A stretch of DNA of 64,000 bases from Streptomyces sp. AJS327 (GTDB lineage: Bacteria; Actinomycetota; Actinomycetes; Streptomycetales; Streptomycetaceae), in assembly GCF_013450295.1 (NCBI RefSeq), contig NZ_SKBR01000002.1:892501-956500 (forward strand), written 5' to 3'. Positions within the stretch are counted from its first letter, which is position 1. Every line of letters begins with the position of its first letter. The notes under the pieces are model-generated. The model was given only the letters and a program-made list of their open reading frames with translations, had not been told where the DNA came from and did not search any database. Both the position numbers and the translations under genes were made by a program. Shown piece by piece: positions 8,801-16,604 of the stretch.

Positions 8801-11510
8801 GAACGGGGAGATCCTGGAGCTGAAGACGACCATCAACACGATGGTCGATCAGCTCTCGTCCTTCGCGGAGCAGGTCACCCGGGTGGCCCGGGAGGTGGGC
8901 ACCGAGGGGCAGTTGGGTGGTCAGGCCCGGGTGCGGGACGTCGCGGGTACCTGGAAGGACCTGACCGAGTCCGTCAACGAGATGGCCGGGAACCTGACCC
9001 GTCAGGTGCGCGCCATCGCCGGGGTGGCCACCGCGGTGACCCGTGGCGACCACAAAGTCCGGATCGACGTGGAGGCCGCCGGGGAGATCCTCCAGCTCCA
9101 GGGCTACATCAACACGATGATCAGCAATCTCCGCGAGACCACGCTGGCCAACCAGGAACAGGACTGGTTGAAGGGAAATCTCGCCCGGATCTCGGGGCTG
9201 ATGCAGGGACGGCGCGACCTTGAGGACGTCGCTCGGCTGATCATGAGTGAGCTGACGCCGGTGGTCTCGGCGCAGCACGGCGCCTTCTTCCTCGCGGTGC
9301 CGGGCGAGGAGGACGACGCCTCCGTCGGCGTGGGGGCGGAGGAGAGTGAGAAGGGCCAGTACGAGCTGCGCATGCTGGGCAGTTACGGCTACTCCAAGGG
9401 CACCATGCCGACCACGTTCCGGCCGGGGGAGTCGCTGGTGGGCACGGCCGCCTCGGAGAAGCGCACGGTGCTGGTGGAGAACGCTCCGCCCGGCTATCTG
9501 AAGATCTCCTCCGGGCTGGGGGAGGCGCCGCCCGCCCACGTGATCGTGCTGCCGCTGGTGTTCGAGGACACCCTGCTGGGCGTGATCGAGCTGGCCTCTT
9601 TCCAGCCGTTCGGACAGATCCAGAAGGACTTCCTCAACCAGATCGCGGAGATGATCGCGACCAGCGTCAACACGATCAGCGTCAACACCAAGACCGAGGT
9701 GCTGCTGCGGCAGTCGCAGCGGTTGACCGAGCAACTCCGTGAGCGTTCCGCGGAGTTGGAGAACCGGCAGAAGGCCCTCCAGGAATCCAACGCCCAGTTG
9801 GAGGAGAAGGCGGAGCAACTCGCGCAGACCAACAGCGATATCGAGATCAAGAACCGGGAGATCGAGGAGGCGCGGCAGGTCCTTGAGGAGCGCGCGGAGC
9901 AGCTCTCGGTCTCCATGCGCTACAAGTCGGAGTTCCTCGCGAACATGTCGCACGAGTTGCGCACCCCGCTCAACTCGCTGCTGATCCTCGCGAAACTGCT
10001 GGCGGACAACGCGGAGGGCAACCTCTCGCCGAAACAGGTGGAGTTCGCGGAGACGATCCACGGCGCGGGTTCCGACCTGCTCCAGCTCATCAACGACATC
10101 CTCGACCTGTCGAAGGTCGAGGCCGGAAAGATGGACGTCAGCCCCACCCGGATCGCCCTGGTGCAGCTGGTGGACTACGTGGAAGCGACGTTCCGGCCGC
10201 TCACCGCGGAGAAGGGGCTGGACTTCTCGGTCCGGGTCTCACCCGAACTTCCGGCCACCCTGCACACCGACGAGCAGCGGCTGTTGCAGGTGCTGCGCAA
10301 CCTGCTCTCCAACGCCGTGAAGTTCACCGATACGGGTGCCGTGGAGCTGGTGATCCGCTCTGCGCGCGCCGATGTGCCGGACGCCATCCGAGAGCAGATG
10401 CTGGTGCACGGCTCGCTGGGAAGCCCGGACGCCGAGCTGATCGCCTTCTCGGTGACGGACACCGGGATCGGGATCGCCCACAGCAAGATGCGGGTCATCT
10501 TCGAGGCGTTCAAACAGGCGGACGGCACCACCAGCCGGAAGTACGGGGGGACCGGGCTGGGGCTGTCCATCAGCCGGGAGATCGCCCGGCTGCTCGGCGG
10601 TGAGATCTACGCCGCCAGCGAGCCGGGGCGCGGCTCCACCTTCACGCTGTACCTGCCGCTGCACCCCACCGAACTGCCGCCGCACGGCTACTCACAGCTG
10701 GGCTCGGCGACCCTGGCCGCGGTGGCCTCGGAGACGGGCGCCTCGGCCGCCGAGCCGGTGAGCCCGTCCGTCCTGCCGAGGGCGCTGGAGGGAGCCGCTC
10801 CGCCGCCGGAGCGTCTCGCCGGTGCGGAGGGGGACCCGGAGGAACTGGTGTCGCCGGACGAGGCGCTGGAGCGGGACCCGGCGTCCGCCGAGGCGGAGCG
10901 TGCCGCCGCTTCCCTGGTGCGCCGGCGCCAGCAGCGCTCGGGCGCCAATCCGGACCAGCGCGCGCTCCCGCCGGAGGCGGAGCCCCGTCATCCGCTGGGG
11001 CAGTCGCTGACGCCGGCTCAGCCCCTCGCGGTGAACGGACGGTACGGAGACGGCGAGGAGGGCCCGGCCGATCGGGACGAGGCGTGGCTGCACAGCGGCC
11101 AGGATCTGGTGGACCCGGGTCCGTCGGCCGACTTCGGTGGCCAGAAGGTGCTCATCGTCGACGACGACATCCGTAACGTGTTCGCGCTCACCAGCGTGCT
11201 CGAACAGCACGGGCTCCAGGTGCTCTACGCCGAGAACGGGCGGGAGGGCATCGAGGTGCTGGAGCAGCACGACGACGTGGCGGTGGTGCTGATGGACATC
11301 ATGATGCCGGAGATGGACGGTTACGCGACGACCGCGGCGATCCGGAGGATGCCGCAGTTCGCTGGCCTGCCGATCGTCGCGCTGACCGCGAAGGCGATGA
11401 AGGGAGACCGGGAGAAGAGCATCGAGTCCGGTGCTTCTGACTATGTGACGAAGCCGGTCGACACTGACCATCTCCTGGCTGTCATGCGTCAGTGGATGTT
11501 TGCCAGGTAG
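5847..11510 (+). CDS. osaA: Giant hybrid histidine kinase with HAMP-repeat array (OsaA-like)
   Basis: 1887 residues starting at GTG 5847, with GGGAGG (5835-5840) six bases upstream. An N-terminal degenerate HAMP segment (about 25-170) is followed by ten 92-residue HAMP-type repeats (about 172-1091; each has GGQA, WKDLT, AVAxGDLS and a VNTMVDQLSSF-like core). Next come a GAF domain (about 1120-1290), a coiled coil (about 1290-1365), HisKA with phospho-acceptor His1369 in MSHELRTPLNSLL, HATPase (GTGLGLSISRE), an Ala/Glu/Pro-rich linker, and a receiver with Asp1817 in LMDIMMPEMDG. No membrane helix is evident, so it is probably a soluble sensor. It resembles S. coelicolor OsaA, partner of the response regulator OsaB in osmoadaptation. 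The osaB-like gene follows at once. Confidence 0.9.
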   Translation: MESDAAARSPHTRAKGGRSRKNGTIEVDAASVSKLLNALVAMRDGNFRRRLTVTGDGPMAEIAAVFNEVADQNLHLTGELARVRRVVGRDGKLTERLETGTLEGSWAAAIDASNALVDDLVRPVSEVGRVLSAVADGDLEQRMDLRSRGSEGGGHPLRGEFLKVGRTVNGLVDQLSAFTDEVTRVASEVGTEGKLGGQARVRGMSGSWKDLTDSVNTMASRLTAQVRDIALVTTAVAKGDLSRKVTVHVAGEMLELKNTVNTMVDQLSSFQSEVNRVAREVGTEGELGGQAQVEGVAGVWKDLTDSVNLMAGNLTSQVREIAQVTAAVASGDLSQKITVNARGEVAQLAETINAMTETLRTFADEVTRAASEVGTEGVLGGQAQVPGAAGIWKDLTDSVNSAFRNLTAQVRDIAQVTTAVANGDLSQKVTVDVSGEMLELKNTVNTMVDQLSSFGAEVTRVAREIGVEGELGGQAQVPGAAGTWKDLTDSVNTAFRNLTGQVRNIAQVTTAVANGDLSQKVTVDVSGEMLQLKNTVNTMVDQLSSFAEQVTRMARDVGTEGRLGGQARVDGVSGTWKDLTDSVNFMAGNLTGQVRNIAQVTTAVARGDLSQKIEVDARGEILELKNTVNTMVDQLSAFADQVTRVAREVGTEGRLGGQAQVPGVAGVWRDLTDSVNGMAGNLTAQVRNISQVATAVARGDLSQKIDVDARGEILELKTTINTMVDQLSSFAEQVTRVAREVGTEGILGGQAEVKGVSGTWKDLTQSVNFMANNLTSQVRNIAEVTTAVAQGDLSKKITVDAKGEVLALVTTVNTMVDQLSSFAEQVTRVAREVGTEGQLGGQARVRDVSGIWKDLTDNVNLMANNLTGQVRNISQVATAVANGDLTKKVTVEASGEVAQLADTVNTMVTTLSSFAEQVTRVAREVGTDGVLGGQARVAGVAGTWKDLTESVNSMASNLTGQVRQIATVTTAIAQGDLTKKIDIEANGEILELKTTINTMVDQLSSFAEQVTRVAREVGTEGQLGGQARVRDVAGTWKDLTESVNEMAGNLTRQVRAIAGVATAVTRGDHKVRIDVEAAGEILQLQGYINTMISNLRETTLANQEQDWLKGNLARISGLMQGRRDLEDVARLIMSELTPVVSAQHGAFFLAVPGEEDDASVGVGAEESEKGQYELRMLGSYGYSKGTMPTTFRPGESLVGTAASEKRTVLVENAPPGYLKISSGLGEAPPAHVIVLPLVFEDTLLGVIELASFQPFGQIQKDFLNQIAEMIATSVNTISVNTKTEVLLRQSQRLTEQLRERSAELENRQKALQESNAQLEEKAEQLAQTNSDIEIKNREIEEARQVLEERAEQLSVSMRYKSEFLANMSHELRTPLNSLLILAKLLADNAEGNLSPKQVEFAETIHGAGSDLLQLINDILDLSKVEAGKMDVSPTRIALVQLVDYVEATFRPLTAEKGLDFSVRVSPELPATLHTDEQRLLQVLRNLLSNAVKFTDTGAVELVIRSARADVPDAIREQMLVHGSLGSPDAELIAFSVTDTGIGIAHSKMRVIFEAFKQADGTTSRKYGGTGLGLSISREIARLLGGEIYAASEPGRGSTFTLYLPLHPTELPPHGYSQLGSATLAAVASETGASAAEPVSPSVLPRALEGAAPPPERLAGAEGDPEELVSPDEALERDPASAEAERAAASLVRRRQQRSGANPDQRALPPEAEPRHPLGQSLTPAQPLAVNGRYGDGEEGPADRDEAWLHSGQDLVDPGPSADFGGQKVLIVDDDIRNVFALTSVLEQHGLQVLYAENGREGIEVLEQHDDVAVVLMDIMMPEMDGYATTAAIRRMPQFAGLPIVALTAKAMKGDREKSIESGASDYVTKPVDTDHLLAVMRQWMFAR
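6360..9119 (+). repeat. Ten in-frame 276-bp tandem repeats encoding HAMP-type units
   Basis: VDQLS-like codons recur at 6360, 6636, 6912, 7188, 7464, 7740, 8016, 8292, 8568 and 8844, exactly 276 bp apart. Each unit has one GGQA motif, ten in all. Units 3 and 9 vary at the start (MTETLRTF, VTTLSSF). Long near-identical DNA stretches are shared between units, for example around 7080-7200 and 7360-7480. Confidence 0.95.
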
Positions 11511-11581
11511 ATATGACACCGTGCCGCCGCGGACCAGACGCTGACTGAGTGTGGTCGAACACGTGTGGAATCGCGGTAAAC

Positions 11582-11600
11582 GGGGAACCTTTTGGTCCCC
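11582..11600 (+). terminator. Small hairpin between osaA-like and osaB-like genes
   Basis: The arms ggggaacc and ggtcccc pair with one bulged A around a TTTT loop, 72 bp after the kinase stop codon. No T-run follows. It could be a weak terminator or attenuator separating kinase and regulator transcripts. Confidence 0.35.
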
Positions 11601-11758
11601 TGAGGCGTTTCTGCTACGTGGACCGTGACATCACGGTGACAGGGTGTGGCGGGCCGTGGTGTGCGGCTACCATGACCGGCACAAGGACGGGCGGCGGCGT
11701 GAAGGTGCCGCCCCCAGGGGCGGCGTCCGAGGGGCTGCCGGGGCGAGGAGGACGGGCC

Positions 11759-12457
11759 ATGGTGCAGAAGGCCAAGATCCTCCTGGTCGATGACCGGCCG
11801 GAGAATCTGCTGGCGCTGGAGGCCATTCTCTCCGCGCTCGATCAGACGCTGGTGCGGGCATCGTCAGGGGAGGAAGCGCTCAAGGCGCTGCTGACGGACG
11901 ATTTCGCGGTCATTCTGCTGGATGTCCAGATGCCGGGCATGGATGGGTTCGAGACCGCGGCCCACATCAAGCGCAGGGAGCGCACCCGCGACATTCCCAT
12001 CATTTTCCTCACGGCCATCAACCACGGCCCGCATCACACCTTCCGGGGATACGCGGCTGGTGCGGTGGACTACATCTCGAAGCCGTTCGACCCGTGGGTA
12101 CTGCGCGCCAAGGTGTCGGTCTTCGTCGAGCTGTACATGAAGAACGTCCAACTGCGGGAGCAGGCAGCGCTGCTCCGCCTCCGGCTGGAGGGAAACGGCG
12201 CGGTCCGGCATCCCACGCCGCCGGACGGTGAGGACGGCGGCGCTCCCGGACTGCTCGCCGAACTCTCCGCGCGCCTCGCGGCGGTCGAGGAACAGGCCGA
12301 GGCGCTGAGCAAGCAGCTCGGCGAGTCCGCGGATCCGGCGACCGCGGCAACCGCCAGCCATCTGGAGCGCAAACTCTCCGGACTCCGTAGGGCACTTGAC
12401 GCCCTGGAGCCGGGAACCGGCGGCGACGCCTCGGCTCAGGTGCCCTCCCAGAACTGA
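11759..12457 (+). CDS. osaB: Single-receiver response regulator (OsaB-like)
   Basis: 232 residues. Start at ATG 11759, preceded by gaggagga with proper spacing; an upstream in-frame extension has no ribosome site. Residues 5-125 form a CheY-type receiver (KILLVDDRPENLLALEAIL, phospho-acceptor Asp55 in LLDVQMPGMDG, KPFDPWVLRAKV). The rest is a charged coiled-coil tail (AELSARLAAVEEQAEALSKQ) with no recognisable DNA-binding domain. It therefore probably acts through protein contacts. In S. coelicolor OsaB is required for growth under osmotic stress. The place directly behind the hybrid kinase makes them the likely phosphorelay pair. Confidence 0.88.
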   Translation: MVQKAKILLVDDRPENLLALEAILSALDQTLVRASSGEEALKALLTDDFAVILLDVQMPGMDGFETAAHIKRRERTRDIPIIFLTAINHGPHHTFRGYAAGAVDYISKPFDPWVLRAKVSVFVELYMKNVQLREQAALLRLRLEGNGAVRHPTPPDGEDGGAPGLLAELSARLAAVEEQAEALSKQLGESADPATAATASHLERKLSGLRRALDALEPGTGGDASAQVPSQN

Positions 12458-12465
12458 CACCGCCT

Positions 12466-12491
12466 CCGACGGGCCCCGAGCGGTCCGTCGG
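12466..12491 (+). terminator. Weak hairpin after the osaB-like gene
   Basis: The 7-bp arms ccgacgg (12466-12472) and ccgtcgg (12485-12491) pair just after the stop codon, in a GC-rich stretch that can extend the fold. No T-run is present. Confidence 0.3.
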
Positions 12492-12709
12492 CCTGCGCCC
12501 CTCATGGGGCCGGGGCCCGGTGAGGGGCCCGCGCCCGCCAACATCCCTTGTCTGCCCCGGAGCTGACCGGGGAGCGCCAGGCCCAGCTGAGCCGCGCACG
12601 CCGCGTGTGGGGGCGAGGCCGCCGACCATCCGGCACCCGGTCGTGGCCGGGCTGGCTGACCGTCCGGGCGTCCGTGCCTCTTCCGCCCGGCGACGGTAAC
12701 CTCACCCCT

Positions 12710-15385
12710 ATGGCCTCACGTACGCCGGGAAACGCAGCCAAGAAAGCGCCCGCGAAGAAAACCGCAGGTAAGAAGGCCCCGGCGAAGTCCCCGGCGAAGA
12801 AGGCCCCCGCCAAGAAGGGGGCGGCGAAGAAGCCGGCTCCCTCGGGCAACGTCCTCGTGCGCGGGGTGCGCGCCTGCTGGCTCGGGGTGGCGCACGCCAT
12901 CGGTGCGGTATTCCGCGGCATAGGGCGTAGCGGCAAGGCGCTGGATCCGGCGCACCGCAAGGACGGGCTGGCGCTGCTGCTGCTGGGGGTGGCGCTGGTC
13001 GTCGCCGCCGGCACCTGGTCGAACCTTCAGGGGCCGGTCGGTGAGCTGGTGACCATGCTGGTGACCGGCGCGTTCGGGCGGCTGGACCTGCTGGTGCCGG
13101 TGCTGCTGGCGACGGTCGCGGTGCGGCTGATCCTGCACCCGGAGAAGCCGGAGGCCAACGGCCGCATCGTGATCGGGCTGTCGGCGCTGGTGCTCGGGGT
13201 GCTCGGGCTGGTGCACATCGGGTGCGGGGCGCCCGGCCGGGGCGCGGGGGCCGCGCCGATACGCGACGCGGGGGGCCTGATCGGCTGGGGCATGTCCCGG
13301 CCGCTGATCGTCACCGTGGGCGAGGTGCTGGCAGTTCCGCTGCTCGGCCTGCTGACCGTTTTCGGGCTGCTGGTGGTTACCGCGACTCCGGTGATGGCGA
13401 TTCCGCGACGGCTGCGGAGCCTGGGTGAGCGCCTCGGCGTGGTGGAGAGCCGGGTGGAGGAGGACGCCACCGAGTCCGATGACTCGGGGCGGGGGCGCCG
13501 GAGGACGGCGCACAGTATGCGCAAGGACTACCTGGACCCGGCGCACGCCGAGAAGGAGGCCCTGGACAGCCGGCGTGCCCCGGCCCCGCCGAAGCGCCGC
13601 GCGGCGAAGGCGCGTACCGCGGGGGCGGACGCCGGTACCCCGGAGCGGACGCTCGACGCCGTCGACGTGGCGGCGGAGGCCGCCGCGGCGCTGGACGGCG
13701 CGGTGCTGCACGGGGTGCAGCCGTCTCCGGTGGTGGCCGACCTGTCGAGCGAGGTGTCGGCCTCCCGGCGGAACGCCGTCCCGGAGGCGCGGGGCGGGGC
13801 GGGAAGGCAGGAGGAGGCGTCCGTCCCGGACCTGACGAAGCAGCAGTCCGTCGAGCCGCCCGAACCGCGGTCGCTCCCGGCGCGGGCCGAGCAGCTCCAG
13901 CTGGCGGGGGACATCACCTACGCGCTGCCCTCTCTGGACCTGCTGGAGCGCGGTGGTCCCGGCCGGACCCGCAGCGCGGCCAACGACCAGGTGGTCGACG
14001 CGCTGAGCAAGGTGTTCGGCGAGTTCAAGGTGGACGCGGCGGTCACGGGCTTCACCCGCGGTCCGACCGTGACCCGCTACGAGGTGGAACTCGGGCCCGG
14101 GGTGAAGGTCGAGAAGATCACCGCGCTGGCGAAGAACATCGCGTACGCCGTGGCCAGTCCGGATGTACGGATCATCAATCCGATCCCGGGGAAGTCGGCG
14201 GTGGGGATCGAGATCCCCAACAGCGACCGCGAGATGGTCAATCTCGGCGACGTGCTGCGCTCCGCGGCGTCGACCGGGGAGGACCACCCCCTGCTGGTCG
14301 GGCTCGGCAAGGACGTCGAGGGCGGTTACGTCTCGGCGAACCTGGCGCGGATGCCGCACGTCCTGGTGGCCGGCGCGACCGGTTCGGGCAAGTCCTCCTG
14401 CATCAACTGCCTGATCACCTCGGTGATGGTGCGGGCGACTCCGGAGGACGTGCGGATGGTCCTCGTCGACCCGAAACGGGTGGAGCTGAACGCCTACGAG
14501 GGCATCCCGCACCTGGTGACCCCGATCATCACCAACCCGAAGAAGGCGGCCGAGGCGTTGCAGTGGGTCGTCCGCGAGATGGACCTGCGCTACGACGACC
14601 TCGCGGCGTTCGGTTTCCGCCATATCGACGACTTCAACGAGGCGGTGCGGGACGGCCGCGCCAGCGCTCCGCAGGGCAGCGAGCGGGAGCTGGCGCCGTA
14701 CCCGTACCTGCTGGTGATCGTCGACGAGCTGGCGGACCTGATGATGGTGGCGCCGCGCGACGTGGAGGACGCGATCGTGCGGATCACCCAGCTGGCGCGG
14801 GCCGCCGGCATCCACCTGGTGCTGGCCACCCAGCGGCCGTCGGTGGACGTGGTGACCGGGCTGATCAAGGCGAACGTCCCGTCCCGGCTGGGCTTCTCCA
14901 CGTCCTCGCTGGCGGACAGCCGGGTCATCCTGGACCAGCCGGGCGCGGAGAAGCTGATCGGCAAGGGGGACGGTCTCTTCCTGCCGATGGGCGCCAACAA
15001 GCCGGTGCGGATGCAGGGCGCCTACATCACCGAGGCGGAGGTGGCCGCCGTCGTCGAGCACTGCAAGGCGCAGATGGCCCCGGCCTTCCGGGACGACGTG
15101 GTCGCCGGGCAGGGTCCCAAGAAGGAGATCGACGAGGAGATCGGCGACGACCTGGACCTCCTCTGCCAGGCCGCTGAACTGGTGGTCTCGACCCAGTTCG
15201 GGTCGACGTCCATGCTCCAGCGGAAGCTGCGGGTGGGCTTCGCGAAGGCTGGTCGGCTGATGGACCTGATGGAGTCCCGGGGTGTGGTGGGTCCGAGTGA
15301 GGGCTCCAAGGCGCGTGATGTTCTGGTGAAGCCAGATGAACTGGAGGGAGTGCTGGCCGTGATCCGTGGGGAGGCTCACCCATAA
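12710..15385 (+). CDS. ftsK: DNA translocase FtsK/SpoIIIE
   Basis: 891 residues from ATG 12710. It pumps chromosomal DNA through closing septa, in Streptomyces mainly during sporulation. The N-terminus is a Lys/Ala/Pro-rich tail (residues 10-45, repeated KKAPAK), followed by four membrane helices between about 85 and 235 (ALLLLGVALVVAAGTW, VLLATVAVRLIL, VIGLSALVLGVLGLV, LLGLLTVFGLLVVTA). A charged linker leads to the alpha/beta motor from about 400, with Walker A GATGSGKSS and Walker B YLLVIVDELADLMM, and then a C-terminal gamma winged helix (TSMLQRKLRVGFAKAGRLMD). Upstream in-frame sequence to 12548 lacks a plausible start site. It is the housekeeping copy, not a transfer gene of the mobile element. 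Confidence 0.95.
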   Translation: MASRTPGNAAKKAPAKKTAGKKAPAKSPAKKAPAKKGAAKKPAPSGNVLVRGVRACWLGVAHAIGAVFRGIGRSGKALDPAHRKDGLALLLLGVALVVAAGTWSNLQGPVGELVTMLVTGAFGRLDLLVPVLLATVAVRLILHPEKPEANGRIVIGLSALVLGVLGLVHIGCGAPGRGAGAAPIRDAGGLIGWGMSRPLIVTVGEVLAVPLLGLLTVFGLLVVTATPVMAIPRRLRSLGERLGVVESRVEEDATESDDSGRGRRRTAHSMRKDYLDPAHAEKEALDSRRAPAPPKRRAAKARTAGADAGTPERTLDAVDVAAEAAAALDGAVLHGVQPSPVVADLSSEVSASRRNAVPEARGGAGRQEEASVPDLTKQQSVEPPEPRSLPARAEQLQLAGDITYALPSLDLLERGGPGRTRSAANDQVVDALSKVFGEFKVDAAVTGFTRGPTVTRYEVELGPGVKVEKITALAKNIAYAVASPDVRIINPIPGKSAVGIEIPNSDREMVNLGDVLRSAASTGEDHPLLVGLGKDVEGGYVSANLARMPHVLVAGATGSGKSSCINCLITSVMVRATPEDVRMVLVDPKRVELNAYEGIPHLVTPIITNPKKAAEALQWVVREMDLRYDDLAAFGFRHIDDFNEAVRDGRASAPQGSERELAPYPYLLVIVDELADLMMVAPRDVEDAIVRITQLARAAGIHLVLATQRPSVDVVTGLIKANVPSRLGFSTSSLADSRVILDQPGAEKLIGKGDGLFLPMGANKPVRMQGAYITEAEVAAVVEHCKAQMAPAFRDDVVAGQGPKKEIDEEIGDDLDLLCQAAELVVSTQFGSTSMLQRKLRVGFAKAGRLMDLMESRGVVGPSEGSKARDVLVKPDELEGVLAVIRGEAHP

Positions 15386-15574
15386 GGGGGGAGGGACGTA
15401 ACCGTTCCTCCTGTCGCGAGGTCACGTTGAGGCGAGCGGCGGCCGGATGTGTCACTGTCCTGCCGTGCGCAATTCCGATGGCGGACAAAGTCGCTCCGCC
15501 CGCTTGCCCCACCCTTTTGCATCGCCCCTAGACTGAACGCCCAGCAGGTGGCTACACGCTCGAAAGGCGCCCCC

Positions 15575-16384
15575 GTGTCCATCGGCAACTCATCCGAAGA
15601 GGACCGGCCTTCGGTCGGTCAGGCCATCCAGCAGGCCCGTATCGACGCACGGCTGACCGTGGACGAGGTCAGCACGTCCACCAGGGTGCGCGTGCCCATC
15701 GTGCAGGCCATCGAACAGGACGACTTCTCCCGCTGCGGTGGGGACGTCTACGCCCGTGGTCACATCCGGGCGCTCGCGCGCGCCGTGGGGCTGGAGGCCG
15801 CACCGCTCGTCGCGCGGTACGACGAGGAGTACGGCGGCCGCCCGTCCCCGGCCCCCGCCGCGACCCTGTTCGACGCCGAGCGGATCCGGCCGGAGCCCCG
15901 CCGCCCGAACTGGACGGCCGCGATGGTCGCGGCGATCGTCGCCGTGGTCGGCTTCGTCGGCTTCACGCTGTTCAACGGCGGTGGGGAGTCCACCGAGTCC
16001 GGCGCTCCGCAGGCCGACGAGTCACCGTCGTCCTCCCCGGAGGAGAAGCCGTCCAAGGAGCCCAGCCCGACCCGCAGCACCGACCCCAAGCCCTCGGAGA
16101 GCGCGGTCGCGGGAGCACCGGCCGACCGGGTCACCGTGCGGCTGACGGCGGAGAAGGGCAACAGCTGGATCTCCGCCCGGGACCACAACGGCCGGATGAT
16201 CCACGAGGGCGTGCTGAAGAAGGGCGCCTCCAAGACCCTCACCGACGACAAGCGGCTGTCTCTGGTCCTCGGCAACGCCGGAGGCGTGAAGCTGTACGTC
16301 AACGGCAAGGAGATCAAGGACCTCGGGAAGGCCGGGCAGGTGCAGCGCGTCAGTTACACCCGGGGTGACCCCGAGGCGGGCTGA
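15575..16384 (+). CDS. RodZ-like HTH membrane protein (DUF4115)
   Basis: 269 residues from GTG 15575, with gaaagg eight bases upstream. Residues 10-80 form a helix-turn-helix of the RodZ/YfgA type (VGQAIQQARIDARLTVDEV, ending YDEEYGG). A single membrane helix follows (about 112-130, MVAAIVAVVGFVGFTLF), then a Ser/Pro/Glu-rich linker and a C-terminal DUF4115-like beta domain (VRLTAEKGNSWISARDHNG). The topology is cytoplasmic HTH and extracellular tail. It lies between ftsK and rimO, as in S. coelicolor (SCO5751 from memory). A role in cell shape or division is inferred from the family and untested here. Confidence 0.8.
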   Translation: MSIGNSSEEDRPSVGQAIQQARIDARLTVDEVSTSTRVRVPIVQAIEQDDFSRCGGDVYARGHIRALARAVGLEAAPLVARYDEEYGGRPSPAPAATLFDAERIRPEPRRPNWTAAMVAAIVAVVGFVGFTLFNGGGESTESGAPQADESPSSSPEEKPSKEPSPTRSTDPKPSESAVAGAPADRVTVRLTAEKGNSWISARDHNGRMIHEGVLKKGASKTLTDDKRLSLVLGNAGGVKLYVNGKEIKDLGKAGQVQRVSYTRGDPEAG

Positions 16385-16604
16385 GCCACCTCACCGGGTG
16401 GGAGGCCGCGTGCCGCCGTGTCCGGCGTCGGTGGCGGCGGGGCCGTCCCGTGGTTCCTCGCCGCGGGGGAGCAGCGGCACGAACCCGGCGGATTCCACCG
16501 GTAACCGCCCGCACACGCCGTCGAGCCGCGTGTGAGCGTGCGGATACCGGCAGGTCAGGCACCTCGCGGACCGTGCGGTGGGGATGACGAAGTAGGCTGA
16601 TCCC

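Noticed and set aside
8115..10061. Long antisense open frame (648 codons) across the hybrid kinase gene
   Set aside because: It is a by-product of GC-biased third positions in the real gene; the translation is His/Leu/Arg-rich and matches no protein pattern.
12710..15385. FtsK as the transfer protein of the mobile element
   Set aside because: It is 35 kb away in the conserved chromosomal context, with full housekeeping FtsK architecture.
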